Numbered from the stretch's first letter, positions 41,511-53,599 are shown. The stretch: 64,000 nt of DNA from Alnus glutinosa (GCF_958979055.1 NC_084896.1:4092001-4156000), one strand, 5' to 3'. Numbers and translations are program-made. Notes: generated from the sequence alone by a model not told the origin.

Positions 41511-44500
41511 ATGTCTGCTTCGAAGCCCTCTCAAACCCCAAATCCTCTCTACCCACAAGTTATTCTCTCAAACCCAGAAGCCAAATCTCCATTTTCAACC
41601 AACCCCACTTCTTCTTCGTCCCTATACCCTTCTATTGACGTGAACGGCCTCGCCGAGAAACTCTTCCCGGCCGAAGACGACGCCGTTTCTGGGACCTCTT
41701 CAAGTTTGCAATCCTACGAAGATGTTCTTGTCAGGGTTCCAGGCGTGTTGGTTCACCTCATTGAGAAAGACCGTAGTGTGGAGCTCGCGTCCGGTGAGCT
41801 CGCTATAGTTGGCCTCAGGCAAGGCGATAACGTCGTCACAGTTCTTGCTCGTGTAGGTGATGGGGTTCAGTGGCCGTTGGCGAAGGACGAGGCGGCCGTG
41901 AAGCTCGATGAGGCACATTACTTCTTTGCTCTTCGGGTTCCGGCAACTGGGTCGGTGGGAAATGGTGAGGATGATGAAGATTTTGGGAGTAAAGAGTGTG
42001 AGATGTTGAACTATGGGTTGACGATTGCGTCGAAGGGACAAGAGGCTTTGTTGGAGGAATTGGACCGGGTTTTGGAGAAGTATAGCTTTTTTTCGGTGCA
42101 GAAGGTGGGGGAGCATGGGAAATGGGAGGTGTTGGATGGCTCGGTGGCGAGGGAGATGACTCCTGGAGAGTTGGAGTCGGAGGAGAGCAAGGAGTTGATG
42201 GGGAAGAGCTCGGCGGCGTACTGGACGACGCTGGCGCCGAATGTGGAGGACTATAGTAGCCGCGTGGCGAAGCTGATTGCTGCAGGGTCGGGGCAGCTGA
42301 TTAGGGGCATTTTGTGGGGCGGTGATTTGACTGTTGATAGGTTAAAGTGGGGAAATGAGTTCTTGAAGAAGAGGATGAGTCAGAGTTTCAATTCGGAAAT
42401 TAGTCCAGAAGCGATGAGGAGGATGAAAAGGTTTGAATTTAATCTCTGATATCTTGTATATCAGTGTTTGGTTTCTTTGCTTCTCATTGCTAATTTGAGT
42501 TGGTTAATTTGGATGGTTGGACTCGTGCATATTTAATTAGTCATTTTTATAAATTTTGGCCCTCCAGTAGAAACTTTGCCTCTTTTTAGTTTATTTGTAT
42601 TTTCAAGTGTGTGGTTTTGCATGTAATTTTTGCTGTTTGTGAATCTTACTAAGTTGAGCTGGTTGATATTGAATTATGTTCATTGAGGTTGTGAGGTGCA
42701 TATTACAAAAGCTGCTATGCTGTTTGGACTGCTTAACATCTTGTTCAAAGAATTTCTAAATACCTTTCCTCCTTGATAAAAGAGGCTACCTTACATTTGT
42801 CTGGACATTTACCATTGGATCCAGGGGCGGAACCAGAATTTTTTACTTGGGGGGTCCGAACCTACATAAATAATAAATACAAAAATATACATAGTCACTC
42901 TATATGTGTGTGTCCTTTTATGTAAAGCATTTTATTCTCATAAGCATATTTAAAAATACCTGTAAAAATCACTTATTTCATAGGCAAATATCAATTTAAT
43001 AGAATAGATTCCAATCTAATTTGGAGAGGAAGTTAAGAGTGACTAATTTCTCACACTGCCAACCTCTTAACTTCCTCTCACATTAATTAATTTCAGTACT
43101 ACTATCTTAATTGGGCATAACCTAATGCAACTTGCAAGTACTTAAGCAAGAACTTTTATTTTTTAATTGTAAATTTGGAACATTTTGTTCTCTGGTCAGC
43201 CTACCCAAAAAAGCTTTTTAGTATCTAATCGGATACATGATTGGCAAGAAGTATCTCCCAACAATGACCCCCTCTTGTTTCTTCAACTAGTCTTTACTTC
43301 AACTTTTTTCGTTGGTCTCTTCCAAGCTTCTTTAGGATTCTTAAGGTGATTTCTTTCTTTTTCTTTAGCTTTTTTACAACCATTTTTTTTTTCCTTTTCT
43401 TTAATCTACAATATACTCTAAAGACCCATTTGATATGTTCTCAATTAATAGTTTCATACTTGGATATTGTTTTTTGGATGACTTGCATAGGCTTGGTTTT
43501 ATGATTTTCTTTCAAAAGCTACTCTTGTTGCTATTGGATTCATAGCTGGAGCGGCTATTATATAGTCTCTATACAAGAGTTTAAAGGTCTCCTCGGAATC
43601 ACTCATTTCACCAAATAAATGGGTGTGATTCCTGTTTTAATCTCTATTTTTCACAACACAAAAGAGGTACCATCACTATGTCCTCTCATTTTGTGGTGGA
43701 TGACCTCAGCCTAGGTTTGACGTTGTCATCTTAGAGGATGACATTAGTTGAGATAGAAAAGTTGGTCATTTAATTGTTTATCACATCCAGCTGTTAGGCC
43801 TTTCTTTCCATGAAAAATTCAGATCATTGCCATTTCCCGGGGCCATCAAATAAAAAAATTAATATTTTTTTAAGGATTTTCAAATCCTTGGGGTTGCCAT
43901 GGACCCCCCAACATACAAAGTGGCTCCACCCTTGATTGGATCAAAATCCAATAATGGTTCATCCTAAATTCAATGGTAATTTTGAAAGCCATGTCTGGGA
44001 GTGTGGAAGTGGAATTGTGGGAGTAGGAGTGTGTGTAGCATTACTCTTTTTCCATTAGAGAACTAATTATGATTGGGAATGTGAGGGAGTGAGTTCCCAT
44101 TTTTCTGTCATTAAAATGGTTAGATTGCCTATTGATTTTGTTTAATAATCCTAGTGATCTTCTGCAGAGTGGAAAGCCTGGAAGCCAAGGTTCCATTATT
44201 TGTTCAAATCATATAGGATCTAGTTTTTAATTTTTAATTTTTATGGCTTCAGATGATTAACGGCTTCCTAATTTGTCTATATTATATTTGAGGGTCCTGT
44301 TTTTCTTCTGGATTGTCTATATTGTAATTTATGTCCTTGTTTTTAGTCTGGATTATGTACATTGTTGTACGGAGTAGAATATTGTGGTTGACCTTCTAGG
44401 GTAAAAATGTTAACATTGGTTGAAATTTTTGTAGGGTTAAAAATTTGACGAAGATGTCAGAGAAGATGGCTTCTGGAGTCCTTTCTGGGGTTGTCAAAGT

Positions 44501-46605
44501 CTCTGGATTCTTTACAAGCTCACTAGTGAACTCTACAGTGGGCAAGAAATTTTTTAGCCTTCTCCCTGGAGAAATTATCCTTGCTTCCTTGGATGGATTC
44601 AGTAAGTTCCTATCAACTGATTTTTTTTATCTTTTATTTTTAATTTGCTCAATCTATGCGTTGGAATGTTGTCAATAGAAGTATTTTTTTTTTCTTTCTT
44701 TTTTTTCTTGGTAAAAGGGGAAGGAAGGCGAGGACTTTGTGTCCTCATTTAATTATCATTATGACTTGGTATATTGGGAGCTATTGCAAGGATACAAAAA
44801 CTATTTAGTAAAGTTGCTCGAAACTACAACTGCACATATTCCTCTGCACTCAATGCCCTTTTATGTGTCTGACAGCCTAATATTTTCAAGTCTGCCAAGA
44901 TCCTGTGATGGGCAACACTGGTGTTTTGAAAGTCCGTTCTCTATGTTTCCTTGTTTATATATGCCATTTGTTATGCGTTATGCTTCATCAGGATTGACTA
45001 GTACTTAGACGCCAAATTCATCTTCCCTCTTTTCTAAGTAAATATGTTTTCACTTAGTAGCTACCAAAGGTAGCGGACACTAATTGAAGTTGCTTGTTTG
45101 TACTCTTAGGGCACTTTTGGTACTTGGAATGGAATGTGTATTACTGGTAATATAAGAAATTGGAATTGAAAGATTATTCATATTCTTTTGTTTGGTGACA
45201 ACATATATGCTCATTGAATCAAAATTTCTAAAATTCCCAAGATTATTTTATTTTATTTTGGAAAAAATCCTTCTGAATATTCAATGGGTGACCAGCCACC
45301 CTAGCAGAACACTCGGAGTGTACAAGACCACCCCCAACGATGCTTGGAGTTTTTGGAACTTTCGGTTTTGTGGCCTTCTCTTTTCCTGGTCTAATAGAAT
45401 GGAAGATGACCAAATATAGCTCTCAGTTATGCTATTTTGAAGTGCAAATTTTCTATTCATAGGCTGCTTCTGGCTTTGTTTTCAGACTTCTAAGAAAGAA
45501 AGATTGAACTACTTGTTTAGGAAGTCAAGAATTTGGATAGGCAGCCAAGTTTGAAGATATCCTGTCCTGGTTGGAACTTGGTATAGGCATATATACATAG
45601 CGTATGGTGAAATGGTATTGTGAAATTCAACTTTCTCTTAGATATAATACAGTTATAATACATTACATGCATAGGAGCTGAGATATAAAAACAAATCCAT
45701 AGAGGTCAAGTTGGGACTGGAAGCTTCATAAGACAAAAGGAGGCTCTTGAAAAGGGTAAAGAGGGAGGAGGAGCTATATGACCAAAGATTTTGGGATATG
45801 ACATTTGTGTTTTCATGTCCTTGTTTTGTCCACTTCTAGAAACTATGGCGTGCTTCATTTTTCTGCCACTGAATGTGTGTTCTGAATGTATTTGCAGCCA
45901 AGGTCTGTGATGCTGTTGAAGTTGCTGGAAGGAATGTCATGTCAACCACTTCAGTTGTGACTACCGGGCTTGTTTCACAGAGGTAAATTGATCCTGAAAT
46001 TGCACCATTATCAATGTCATGAATATTGCTATGTTCACTATGAGTATAAACTTCGTTCGTATAATTTTATGGTGTGCTGTTCTGTTTCTAGTGGAATCTT
46101 TATGTTGCCATTAAGTGAGGTCTTGTTCCACTAAGGTTGGATGTGCTTGACAGTAGTGTATATGGAAAACCTTATCTTGAGTCATATGACATTTGATGCA
46201 GTTCAAATTCCTGTAGCTTTGTTTGGACCTTTTTGGACGGTAGTTCAAAGTAAAACAGGTTCAACTTGGGAAAACAGCAGATTAGCTGCCTCCCATGATT
46301 GGAAAGGACCTGAACTTGGTTTTGACCTAGATATAGTATTTTGTAATCGGTTTTCTCCCCTTGTCCTAAAATATACCTGGGAGCAATGAAAAAGCTGAAG
46401 GTGTTTTTGTCATTGCAGGTATGGAGAACAAGCAGCACAAGTGACAAATGAGGGGCTTGACGCTGCGGGATATGCTATTGGTACTGCTTGGGCTGTGTTC
46501 AAGATAAGGAAAGCTATCAACCCCAAGAGCGTATTCAAACCAACAACTCTTGCCAAAGCTGCTGCGAAAGCAAATTCTACTGAACTGAAGGCTAAACAAA
46601 CATAA
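41511..46605 (+). CDS. ERD7: ERD7-like senescence/dehydration-associated protein (spartin-type)
   Basis: Four exons, 41511-42430, 44435-44601, 45898-45982 and 46419-46605, with GT-AG introns and closing phases, give 452 residues. The N-terminus (1-50) is Ser/Pro-rich and probably disordered. A central beta-rich region (about 60-200) carries DVLVRVPGVLVHLIEKD and LDEAHYFFALRVP. The senescence domain (about 225-435) includes YWTTLAPNVEDYSSRVAKLI, VLSGVVKVSGFFTSS, KKFFSLLPGEI and YGEQAAQVTNEGLDAAGYAI. The C-terminus is Lys/Ala-rich. Family knowledge: plant ERD7 proteins are induced by drought, cold and senescence and associate with membranes and lipid droplets; spartin is the animal relative. 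The start is the first ATG after the conserved leader and is shared with the dead copy. Intron 1 is 2.0 kb and holds repeat DNA. Reading past 42430 gives only a false stop inside intron 1. Confidence 0.92.
42817..43942. repeat. Possible TIR element in intron 1 of the ERD7-like gene
   Basis: The left side has GGATCCAGGGGCGGAACCA followed by GGGGGGTCCGAACC. The complement of the right side has GATCCAATCAAGGGTGGAG, then GGGGGGTCCATGG. CAGGGGCGGA...GGGGGTCC wording is common in plant repeats. Copy A keeps the right end (about 37940-37990) but lacks the left. The target duplication is unclear. Confidence 0.35.
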
Positions 46606-46824
46606 GAAGTAATGGCAGGGCCGCAGGGTTTTTTTTTTTTCCTTCACTTTTGTATGAATAGCAGATATAGCTAGAAATAATATAAGCACTTCATCTTAGT
46701 TCCTTCAATAGCAAGTTCTTGATAGATGTAAGCGAATGTATTTTTTCTTTTCTTGTATGACAGTGGATGCTTTAGTGATAAAGCTTGTAAGAGGTCTTCT
46801 GTAATTTGGTTTGTACCCCAAAAT
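46606..46824 (+). other. 3' region of the ERD7-like gene
   Basis: Directly follows the TAA at 46603-46605. TATGAATAG and AATAATATAAG at about 46653-46685 and later T-rich stretches could serve in polyadenylation. No coding sequence. Confidence 0.4.
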
Positions 46825-46980
46825 TAAGGGTGACAATTCGTGTTTGTATATCAGGTTTACGTTAGGGGTGAAAATAACCGCCCGCAATAACCGTCCATAA
46901 CCGCTAATCGTATAACCGCAAAACCGTTAAGACCGCGTAAAAACCGGTAACCGGTAACCACTAACTGCCTTTTTTATTAT

Positions 46981-47015
<35 letters not shown>

Positions 47016-48006
47016 ATTTTTACATATGAAAACAACGCTGTTTTCATCCTAAAACTAAGGCCAAAAGATTACAAATGAATGATGCCGTTTTCAACCTAAC
47101 CCTAAAGAATACAAAATGAACCCTCTGACTCATCTCATTCCATTTTCTCAATCTCTATTCTCCACGCCGCCACTCACCCTCAACCTCTCGACTCTCTCTG
47201 TCTCTCATCTCCGAGATTCTCCATGGATTACGTTTTATTCTTAATTCTTTAAGGTCTGCGATGCCAATTGGGACGGCAGAAACCTGGAGTTCCGTCGCTA
47301 CATGGATGATTCTAGGTCGCCATGAATCCAATCAACACCGTCGGATTTCAGTGAGATCTGAATTTTTTTTTTTGATACATTCTTATATCTGAATATTTGT
47401 GCCCTGATTTGTTATTCTAGGTCTTAGATCTGAATGTTTGTGGTTGACGATGTGAAATCTGCTATTTTTTGTGTATGATCGACGATCGGCCAACATAAAA
47501 AAGGCCGGAAAAAAAATTAAAATAATAAAATAAAATAAAACCGGTTGGCGGTTCATAATTGCCAACCGCCTAGAGGCGGTTTCCATATTTTTGATAACCG
47601 CTAGGCGGTTACGGTTAGCGGTTTTAGCCAATAACTACTAACCGTAACCGCCTTTTCACCCCTAGTTTAAGTCATGTTAAAGCATGATATAAGACTACAT
47701 AGGTTGTTATGACCCATTTAACTAAACGGACTAAACGAGTCAAACCCCTTAAGTGCTTCAACTCAAATTTGGTAATTTCGTATTGGGTTCAAGTCGGGTT
47801 TGTGAGTTGTATAAAAAAGTGTCAGTTCTTACAGTCACGTGTCGGGTTTGAGTCATGTTGAAACATGAGTATAAAACCTTCTAGGTCGGCTCTAACCCAA
47901 CCTATTTAATTAAACGGGTCAAACTCTTCAAACTTAACCTATTAATTTCATATTCAGTTTGTGTCAGAGTCACATTCACGAGTCATATTAAAAATTACCA
48001 GTCCTA
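46825..48006. mobile_element. hAT-like element containing another hAT-like element
   Basis: Left end TAAGGGTGACAATT; complement of the right end TAGGACTGGTAATT. The 8-bp flanks are CCCAAAAT (46817-46824) and CCCAAAAC (48007-48014), one mismatch, the size typical of hAT transposition. It is split by the 802-bp element at 46863-47664. The remaining part is rich in AAACGGGTCAAAC and GGGTTTGAGTC words. Non-coding. Confidence 0.6.
46863..47664. mobile_element. Inner hAT-like element with AACCG-rich ends
   Basis: Ends TAGGGGTGAAAATAACCGCC and, as complement, TAGGGGTGAAAAGGCGGTTA. The 8-bp flanks are GTTTACGT (46855-46862) and GTTTAAGT (47665-47672), one mismatch. Subterminal regions are dense in AACCG/CGGTT words. 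The interior (about 47100-47300) has a CT-rich leader-like stretch. No transposase frame. A (TA)n run lies at 46978-46999. Confidence 0.75.
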
Positions 48007-48014
48007 CCCAAAAC

Positions 48015-48302
48015 ACATCGTCCATGCATTGAATTCATAGCAGTGTGGGTGTATAAAATTGGAAAATACCGGACTTGGAAGTCATTGAGGATGAAAATAA
48101 TTTTGAAATTTCATAGTGAAGGGTTGATTCGAATTTAGAATCCCAACTCTGTAGCCAAGCACCGTGCCCTTAGCAACACAGCACATACAAGATTTCTACT
48201 TGCAACTTCACAGTAAGTGTACAGTGGGGTTTTGAAAGCTAGTTTTGGTTTTATTCCTTACTAGAACCCCAAAATAAAAGGCAATATCAGATCACTCTTT
48301 TC
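48015..48302. other. 3' spacer of the AAP gene
   Basis: Between the hAT-like element and the permease stop codon; probably contains the permease 3' untranslated region on the minus strand. Nothing else seen. Confidence 0.5.
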
Positions 48303-51215
48303 TTAATAACTAGTTCTGAATGGCTTGTAAGTCTTGAGATCCAGAGCCACTCCTGCAAAGGAGCCAACCGCAGCGGCTAGAGATATGAGAAGGCATGTCA
48401 TACTGATTATCTGAAGCCCAACCCACCTGCTCGTCCATCGTGCAATCTTCTTCTGCGCAATGAACATCTCAATGGGAAAGAAAACTGTCAATGGCCAGAA
48501 TCCAAAGGCTCCAAGTATTCCAACAACATCGTTGAAGAAAGGCAAGAGCATGGATATCAGGGTCGTCATAATAACAAAGATTGTCCTCCATACTAGCCGG
48601 AAGAAGTTCAGCTGGTAAAGACCAACGAAGGGGATTGGTATGTCATATTCTGCTGTCACAAAGTCACTCTTTGGCCACCTTCTTGCACTCCATTTTTCTA
48701 TAAATGCAAACAGAGGCTGGCAGAAGACCTGAAGTTTTCATGCATAAAAAAATTTTAGACTTGACTCAAATCACAAGTACAACAATTTGGTTAATTTCTA
48801 AGTGCTGCTTGAGAGTGGGTGCATACCTGATATGCGCCTACGAGATGGACAACAATTGCTACATTGGCAATGTCTAGCAGCCAGTAGGGGTTGTAGAATC
48901 CGAATCCGGTTAAAAGATTTCCGGGGGAATCATCACCGAAGGCTGCATATCCCATGGCTCCACAGAGTAAATAGAATACTGTGGTGATGGCGATGCTGAA
49001 AAAAGTAGCCTTCTTCATGGTCTTGTGCTCTGCAGGAGGAGATCTTATTGTATCCTGTGGACGCAAGTAATTTGCACAAATTATTCGATATATGTTTGAA
49101 TAGAAGTTGCCACCATCATGTTGTGCAATTTACAAAATATATAAGCTTGAAGAACCTGAATCTCAATGAGGATGATGGAAAAAGAATATGCAAAGGCAAT
49201 AGCTCCAAGAGCTTGCAAACTCCTCCACAACTTCTGCATAGAAGTGACTGTTCCAGCATGTGTTTCTGTCCCTATACTAATGCCCATTAGGCTTCCTTTG
49301 AAGCTCCCACTTTCTGCCAAAATGAAAAAAGTAGCTGTTATTCATACATATATTAGCTGCTGGCTTGGTACTATTATGCAAGTACCAGTTTAATTGGCTG
49401 CCTTGATTGAATGATTTCTGAGAAAGAGCCATGTTAAGTGAGTGTCAAGATATCCAGAAATCACATATTTTAGTAAATAAAATCACATTTGATTGGCACA
49501 TGTAAGTATATATAGTACATAAAAACAAAGTTGCTAAACTTATTCTCTATGTTTATACCTGCAACTTTGCCTATGCCAAGACCAAGACCGACACTGGAGT
49601 ATGTGAATGACATAACTGCTGCGACTATAGAGAGCCACCATACTTGATCAAAGTCCGGAATCTGAGAAAATATCACCTCTATGATTCCAAATGTTATCAT
49701 GTACCCATTGCTTGACATGTGACACGGATCTTTCCCACCACTCTTATGGAAACAGTTTGATCTCTTTATTGCCCTAAGTTAAACACAAGACATGTTAGAA
49801 TATTTATTAAATAATTCAATCAACCTTTTTTCTATCGGCCTAAATTTTTGAGATAAGTAGTTATTTAATATGGTATGAAGGGTAAATGTCATGAGTTTAA
49901 ACCCTGACTCCATAATTCACCTCACATTTCAACGCTATCAGCTTAAACTTTTAGAATAAATGATGATTTAACAAGACGGATATAAAAGTAAAATACATGA
50001 GTTAATATACTTATGAAACTCACATCATGCTGACTGATGCTGCAATTGTATACCCTATGGCGATGCCAAACAGATTTATGTACTGAATCAGCCCACATAA
50101 CATGACCTTTTTCCCTCCTGCAGCCCCAAATGGATGGACATCAAGTTTAGAATCATCAGAAAAAAAAAAAATACTCTGCTATATCTTAAAATGACAGAAA
50201 CCATCCCTCACCTAAATTAGCCTTGACAGCATCCATGTAGGTGTAATTTCTCTGTCCAGTAATAGGGTCACCGGACCTATAGCAATGTGCTAGGAGGCCT
50301 GAAGTATAGAGGTTGACAAGGGCAAAGAGGACCATGACGGCAGGTCCTGCAACCCAACCAAGCTGAGCTATGGCCCATGCCAATGAGAGCACCCCTGACC
50401 CAATAACTGCAGTAATAATGTGTGCAGTTGCAGTCCACAAAGTCCCTGAACCACCATATAATTGTTATCATAATTAGTTCCATGTGTACTCAGTTGGATG
50501 ATGTAAGTTTTACCATGTAATTATAACCTGTCCCACAGAACAGATCAATTTGTACTAGAGGTAGATTTTATATTATCTTTAAGTACATAGTGAAAGGGAA
50601 AATAACATTCTCACTTTTTACAGGTAAATCATGATGAGCTTGGTACTCATGAAACTGTAAGAAATTCAAAAAGGTCATCTTCATGAGCTTTAACAAACTG
50701 AAAGCTCAAAGCAAAGATAATTTAATGTACTTAAGCTACTCAAAATGGTGTTCCCCCTGTAACAGCATTTCTAGCCAAAAGCATAATTTTTTACTTTAAC
50801 CTACTACTTTCTAAATTCAGACTCCGACAGATTTTTTATTCCATTCTCTGTTAACTGAATATATACAATATGAAGGTTTTAGAGCATATGCTGGAGATCC
50901 TCTATGTAGGCATACTATAAGCTGCAAAGTAAAGCTAAATGATGTAACATTTACCTGTTCTCTTCAAGCGGCCATCGTCATCGAAGCACTTAGAGTAGTT
51001 GGACTGAGGGTTTATGGCTTCAGTCCCAGCCTGGGCTTTAGGCTGGACCTCCACTTGCAAGTAGTGCCTGATGTCATGCCTCTCTTCTACCTGATGAGAC
51101 AAAGATGGACATGTACATCAAATTAAGAAGAAAACATGTAATATTCCAACAAAGAAGTTGGTCTTACGGCGCCATGGTGGATTCTGGATGGAAGTGTACG
51201 ACTCCTTGGCAACAT
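48303..51215 (-). CDS. Amino acid permease, AAP family
   Basis: Eight exons on the minus strand: 51215-51168, 51090-50955, 50445-50212, 50117-50024, 49773-49559, 49313-49156, 49054-48827 and 48728-48303. All splice sites are GT-AG and the phases close to 512 residues, somewhat longer than usual owing to an N-terminal extension of about 60 residues. Family motifs in order: TATAHIITAVIGSGVLSLAW, QLGWVAGP, CYRSGDP, RNYTYMDAV, SNCFHKSGGKDPCH, QIPDFDQVWWLSIVAAVMSF, GNLLTGFGFYNPYWLLDIAN, SMLLPFFNDVVGILGAFGFW and a Y-K-P-F C-terminus. About eleven membrane helices are expected. These permeases carry neutral and acidic amino acids with protons across the plasma membrane, often in phloem loading and seed filling. 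The tiny first exon (16 codons, MLPRSRTLPSRIHHGA) follows a CT-rich leader. It is closest to AAP2/3/4/6-type proteins from memory; the number is not assigned. No defects seen. Confidence 0.93.
49800..50000. repeat. Repeat-like segment in intron 4 of the AAP gene
   Basis: Contains CGGCCTAAATTTTTGAGATA, AGTTATTTAATATGGTATG and CTTAAACTTTTAGAATAAATGATG. This wording resembles the 54725-54840 copia relic and is widespread in plant introns. Ends not defined. Confidence 0.3.
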
Positions 51216-51312
51216 GGTTCTGAAATGGTGGAAATGGTGCTCCAGAGAGACAGAGAGAGAGAGAGAAGAGGGAAGATGATGGATACTTAGAAAAACATGG
51301 AGAGTGTGCAGC

Positions 51313-51321
51313 AATTATATA
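51313..51321 (-). promoter_or_regulatory. TATA box of the AAP gene
   Basis: Minus strand TATATAATT about 98 bases before the start codon, followed by a CT-rich leader containing a (TC)n run (51246-51265). Confidence 0.5.
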
Positions 51322-52766
51322 CATGGGAATATAGTGACTTGAATGGAACTACTGTATGGATAGATGGCTGTGCAACGTGTTTGTTAACTAGCATGTAACA
51401 CGTTCTAGTGCTTTTTCCAAAATCTCCTATCAAATTTTAGTCAAAGTAAAAATAATAACATTATGATTTCTGTAAAGACTAGCTCAAAATTCATGTCAGT
51501 TCTTAATCTGCACTAGAAACAAAAGTTGTAACATTCTATGAAGTTAATTAGTCGTCCCACGCTAAAGCAATGGATTATAAAGGTATTCATAAATGTTAAG
51601 TTTTAAAGTGAGTTTCGACTAAGTAAGTTTAGAGAGCTCCAATTACAATTTGGAGAGTCATTTTAGAGTGATAGTGCATATATGCAAATGTGAATTGTAA
51701 AGATGCTCGTGGTGCTAAGTCTTCCATTAATTTCTTCCTCAGAGTGCTTGCGCTTTTACTGAGCCGTTACAAAAAATAATCTTACAATTTTTTGTGTGGT
51801 TGTCATTGTCTTAGACCTCAAAGACATGTTGTAGATGGCATCAAGAAAAAGTTGAACAATTTCTACAAATCCACAAAAGATCGATGGAGGTACGCATGGG
51901 CGGCTCGAGCCTTAGGCAACCACCTAATTGAATAAGGCCCCCAACAAATAATTATACAATAAATACATAATATATTTAAAAAAAAAAAAAAAAAAGGCTC
52001 AGCAAAAAACATTTAAGGCTCTAATATGGTAAAAAGTTATAAAATACTCTTTAATTAAGGTCCCCACTTAATAATTGTAAAATAAATGAAGGTTATTTCC
52101 AAAAACAAATTTTAAGACTCTAATATGGTAAAAATTTAATAAATAGTTTTTAATTAAGGCCATCAATCATGGTAAAAGTAATTACAAATTAAAAGTCTCA
52201 AAAAACATCCCATAAAATTTTGGATAGTCCCATTTATTTACTCTTTTTAAAAGCCTCACTTTTACATTCATGAAATTAGTCCAATGTGTATACTTTTTTC
52301 TCGAACGTTTATTTGAATTGAATATTTAGATAAATATGAAAAGTCTCTAACGTTTTTTTACACCTTCGGTAAATCTTCAATGTCCAACAATTTTTTTCAT
52401 ATAATGTTTTATTTATATAACTTATTTTCATTTTTCTCTTTATTTTTCTTTAGATTTTATTATTTCATGTCTTTGAATCAAGTGATAAGTAATTCTATAT
52501 CTAATAAGTTATTAAAATGCATTTTACTTATAGAAGAAACTGCTCTAATTGACATATTAAATAAAAAAATATAATATAAATATTAAAATAAACTTAATTT
52601 AATTAATATTTGAATATAAGAAAAATGCATCACTTAAACTTATCGCCGTAGACCTCAAAATTTATCGAGCCTACCATGAATGCATGTATATACTCATCAA
52701 GGGCAATCCCCACCAAATAGCGAAGGATTTACAATCACACTATTGACTCTTACATGGTGCCATTAT
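51322..52766. other. Non-coding spacer upstream of the AAP gene
   Basis: AAP promoter region and AT-rich spacer, with no gene supported. It contains the possible TIR element at 51894-52678. Confidence 0.6.
51894..52678. mobile_element. Possible TIR element
   Basis: Left end CATGGGCGGCTCGAGCC; complement of the right end CATGGTAGGCTCGATAA. The interior has AAGGCCCC and two similar stretches around CTCTAATATGGTAAAAA (about 52018 and 52115). No convincing target duplication was found, so the ends may be off by a few bases. Confidence 0.4.
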
Positions 52767-53599
52767 TAGGGGTGTGCAAAACCCGCCCGTACCCGCGAAC
52801 CCGCCCCGCCCCGCACCAACCCGCCCCATCAATAACGGATATAAGACATTTCTAAAAAAGTGCGGATCCTAAATATGCCAACCCGTGATTTATGGGGCGG
52901 GTTGCGGTATTAAATTTTTTCCCACCCGCACACCCGCCCTACCCCGCAATCCCTTTATATTCGTACCATCAAATTTTCCCCAAAAAAATTATAAGAGTCA
53001 TGATAAAGGTGTGCCTTTGATTTCATTAAATTTTCCCCAAAAAAATTATAAGAGTCACGAATAGGGGTGTGCCTTTGATTTCATCAAATTTTCTCCAAAA
53101 AAATTATAAAAGTCACTACTAGAGTCACGAATTGCCCAAGTTGTGTACCTTTGATTTCATTCAATACAGTTTTGCACTATCCATTTCATCTATATTCTTA
53201 TTCCATTCTCATATACACTTCAATCTCTACATTTTCACATACGTATACCCATTCAATCTACAATCACAAAAAAGAATAAAAAAAACAGTTGGGTTTGTTG
53301 GTAATTTTGGTTCTTTTTTCTTGTTCTTGTTTGCTAGTAAGGTTGATTCAATTGGGATTTTCAAATTTTGAACTGGGTTAGCAAGATTGGAAATTATTTT
53401 TTTGATTTTGGGCAAAAAAAAAAAAAAGAAGAGGAATACCCGAACCCGCATGAACCCGTCCCGATCCGCACTACCCAAGGCCCATCGGGTTGACCATTCA
53501 CTATGCGGGTTGCGGATCTTGATTTTCAAACCCGTTCACTGCGGGGTGGGTTGTGAAAAACATACAAATCCGGCCCAATCCGGCCCGCGCCCACCCCTA
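52767..53599. mobile_element. hAT-like element with ACCCGCC-rich ends
   Basis: Ends TAGGGGTGTGCAAAACCCGC and, as complement, TAGGGGTGGGCGCGGGCCGG. A perfect 8-bp target duplication GCCATTAT lies at 52759-52766 and 53600-53607. Both subterminal regions are GC-rich strings of ACCCGC/GGGCGGGT words; the interior is AT-rich with a tandem repeat. No transposase frame. Confidence 0.82.
52971..53165. repeat. Three-unit tandem repeat inside the hAT-like element
   Basis: Units of about 57 bp start at 52971, 53028 and 53086, each beginning AAATTTTC(C/T)CCAAAAAAATT and ending TTTGATTTCAT. The third unit is longer. Unit 2 contains AGGGGTGTGCC, like the element's own terminus. Confidence 0.8.

Larger units (their letters stand above)
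39900..45300 (+). other. Right copy (B) of the tandem duplication
   Basis: It starts at GTTGTAGAAATAGGTGCAAC, which is also present at about 17853 upstream of the PPR gene, and remains similar to copy A until GGGTGACCAGCCA. Copy B then continues into intron 2 and exons 3-4, so it is the complete gene. It carries about 1.6 kb of duplicated upstream DNA. Confidence 0.8.

Noticed and set aside
42431-42449. Stop of the ERD7-like frame soon after exon 1
   Set aside because: The stop lies in intron 1. A GT donor after AAAAG (42430) joins in phase with exon 2 at 44435, and the downstream exons encode the expected senescence domain.
46863-47664. Telomere-like or satellite array
   Set aside because: AACCG/CGGTT words are dense but irregular, and confined to the ends of one element with an 8-bp target duplication.
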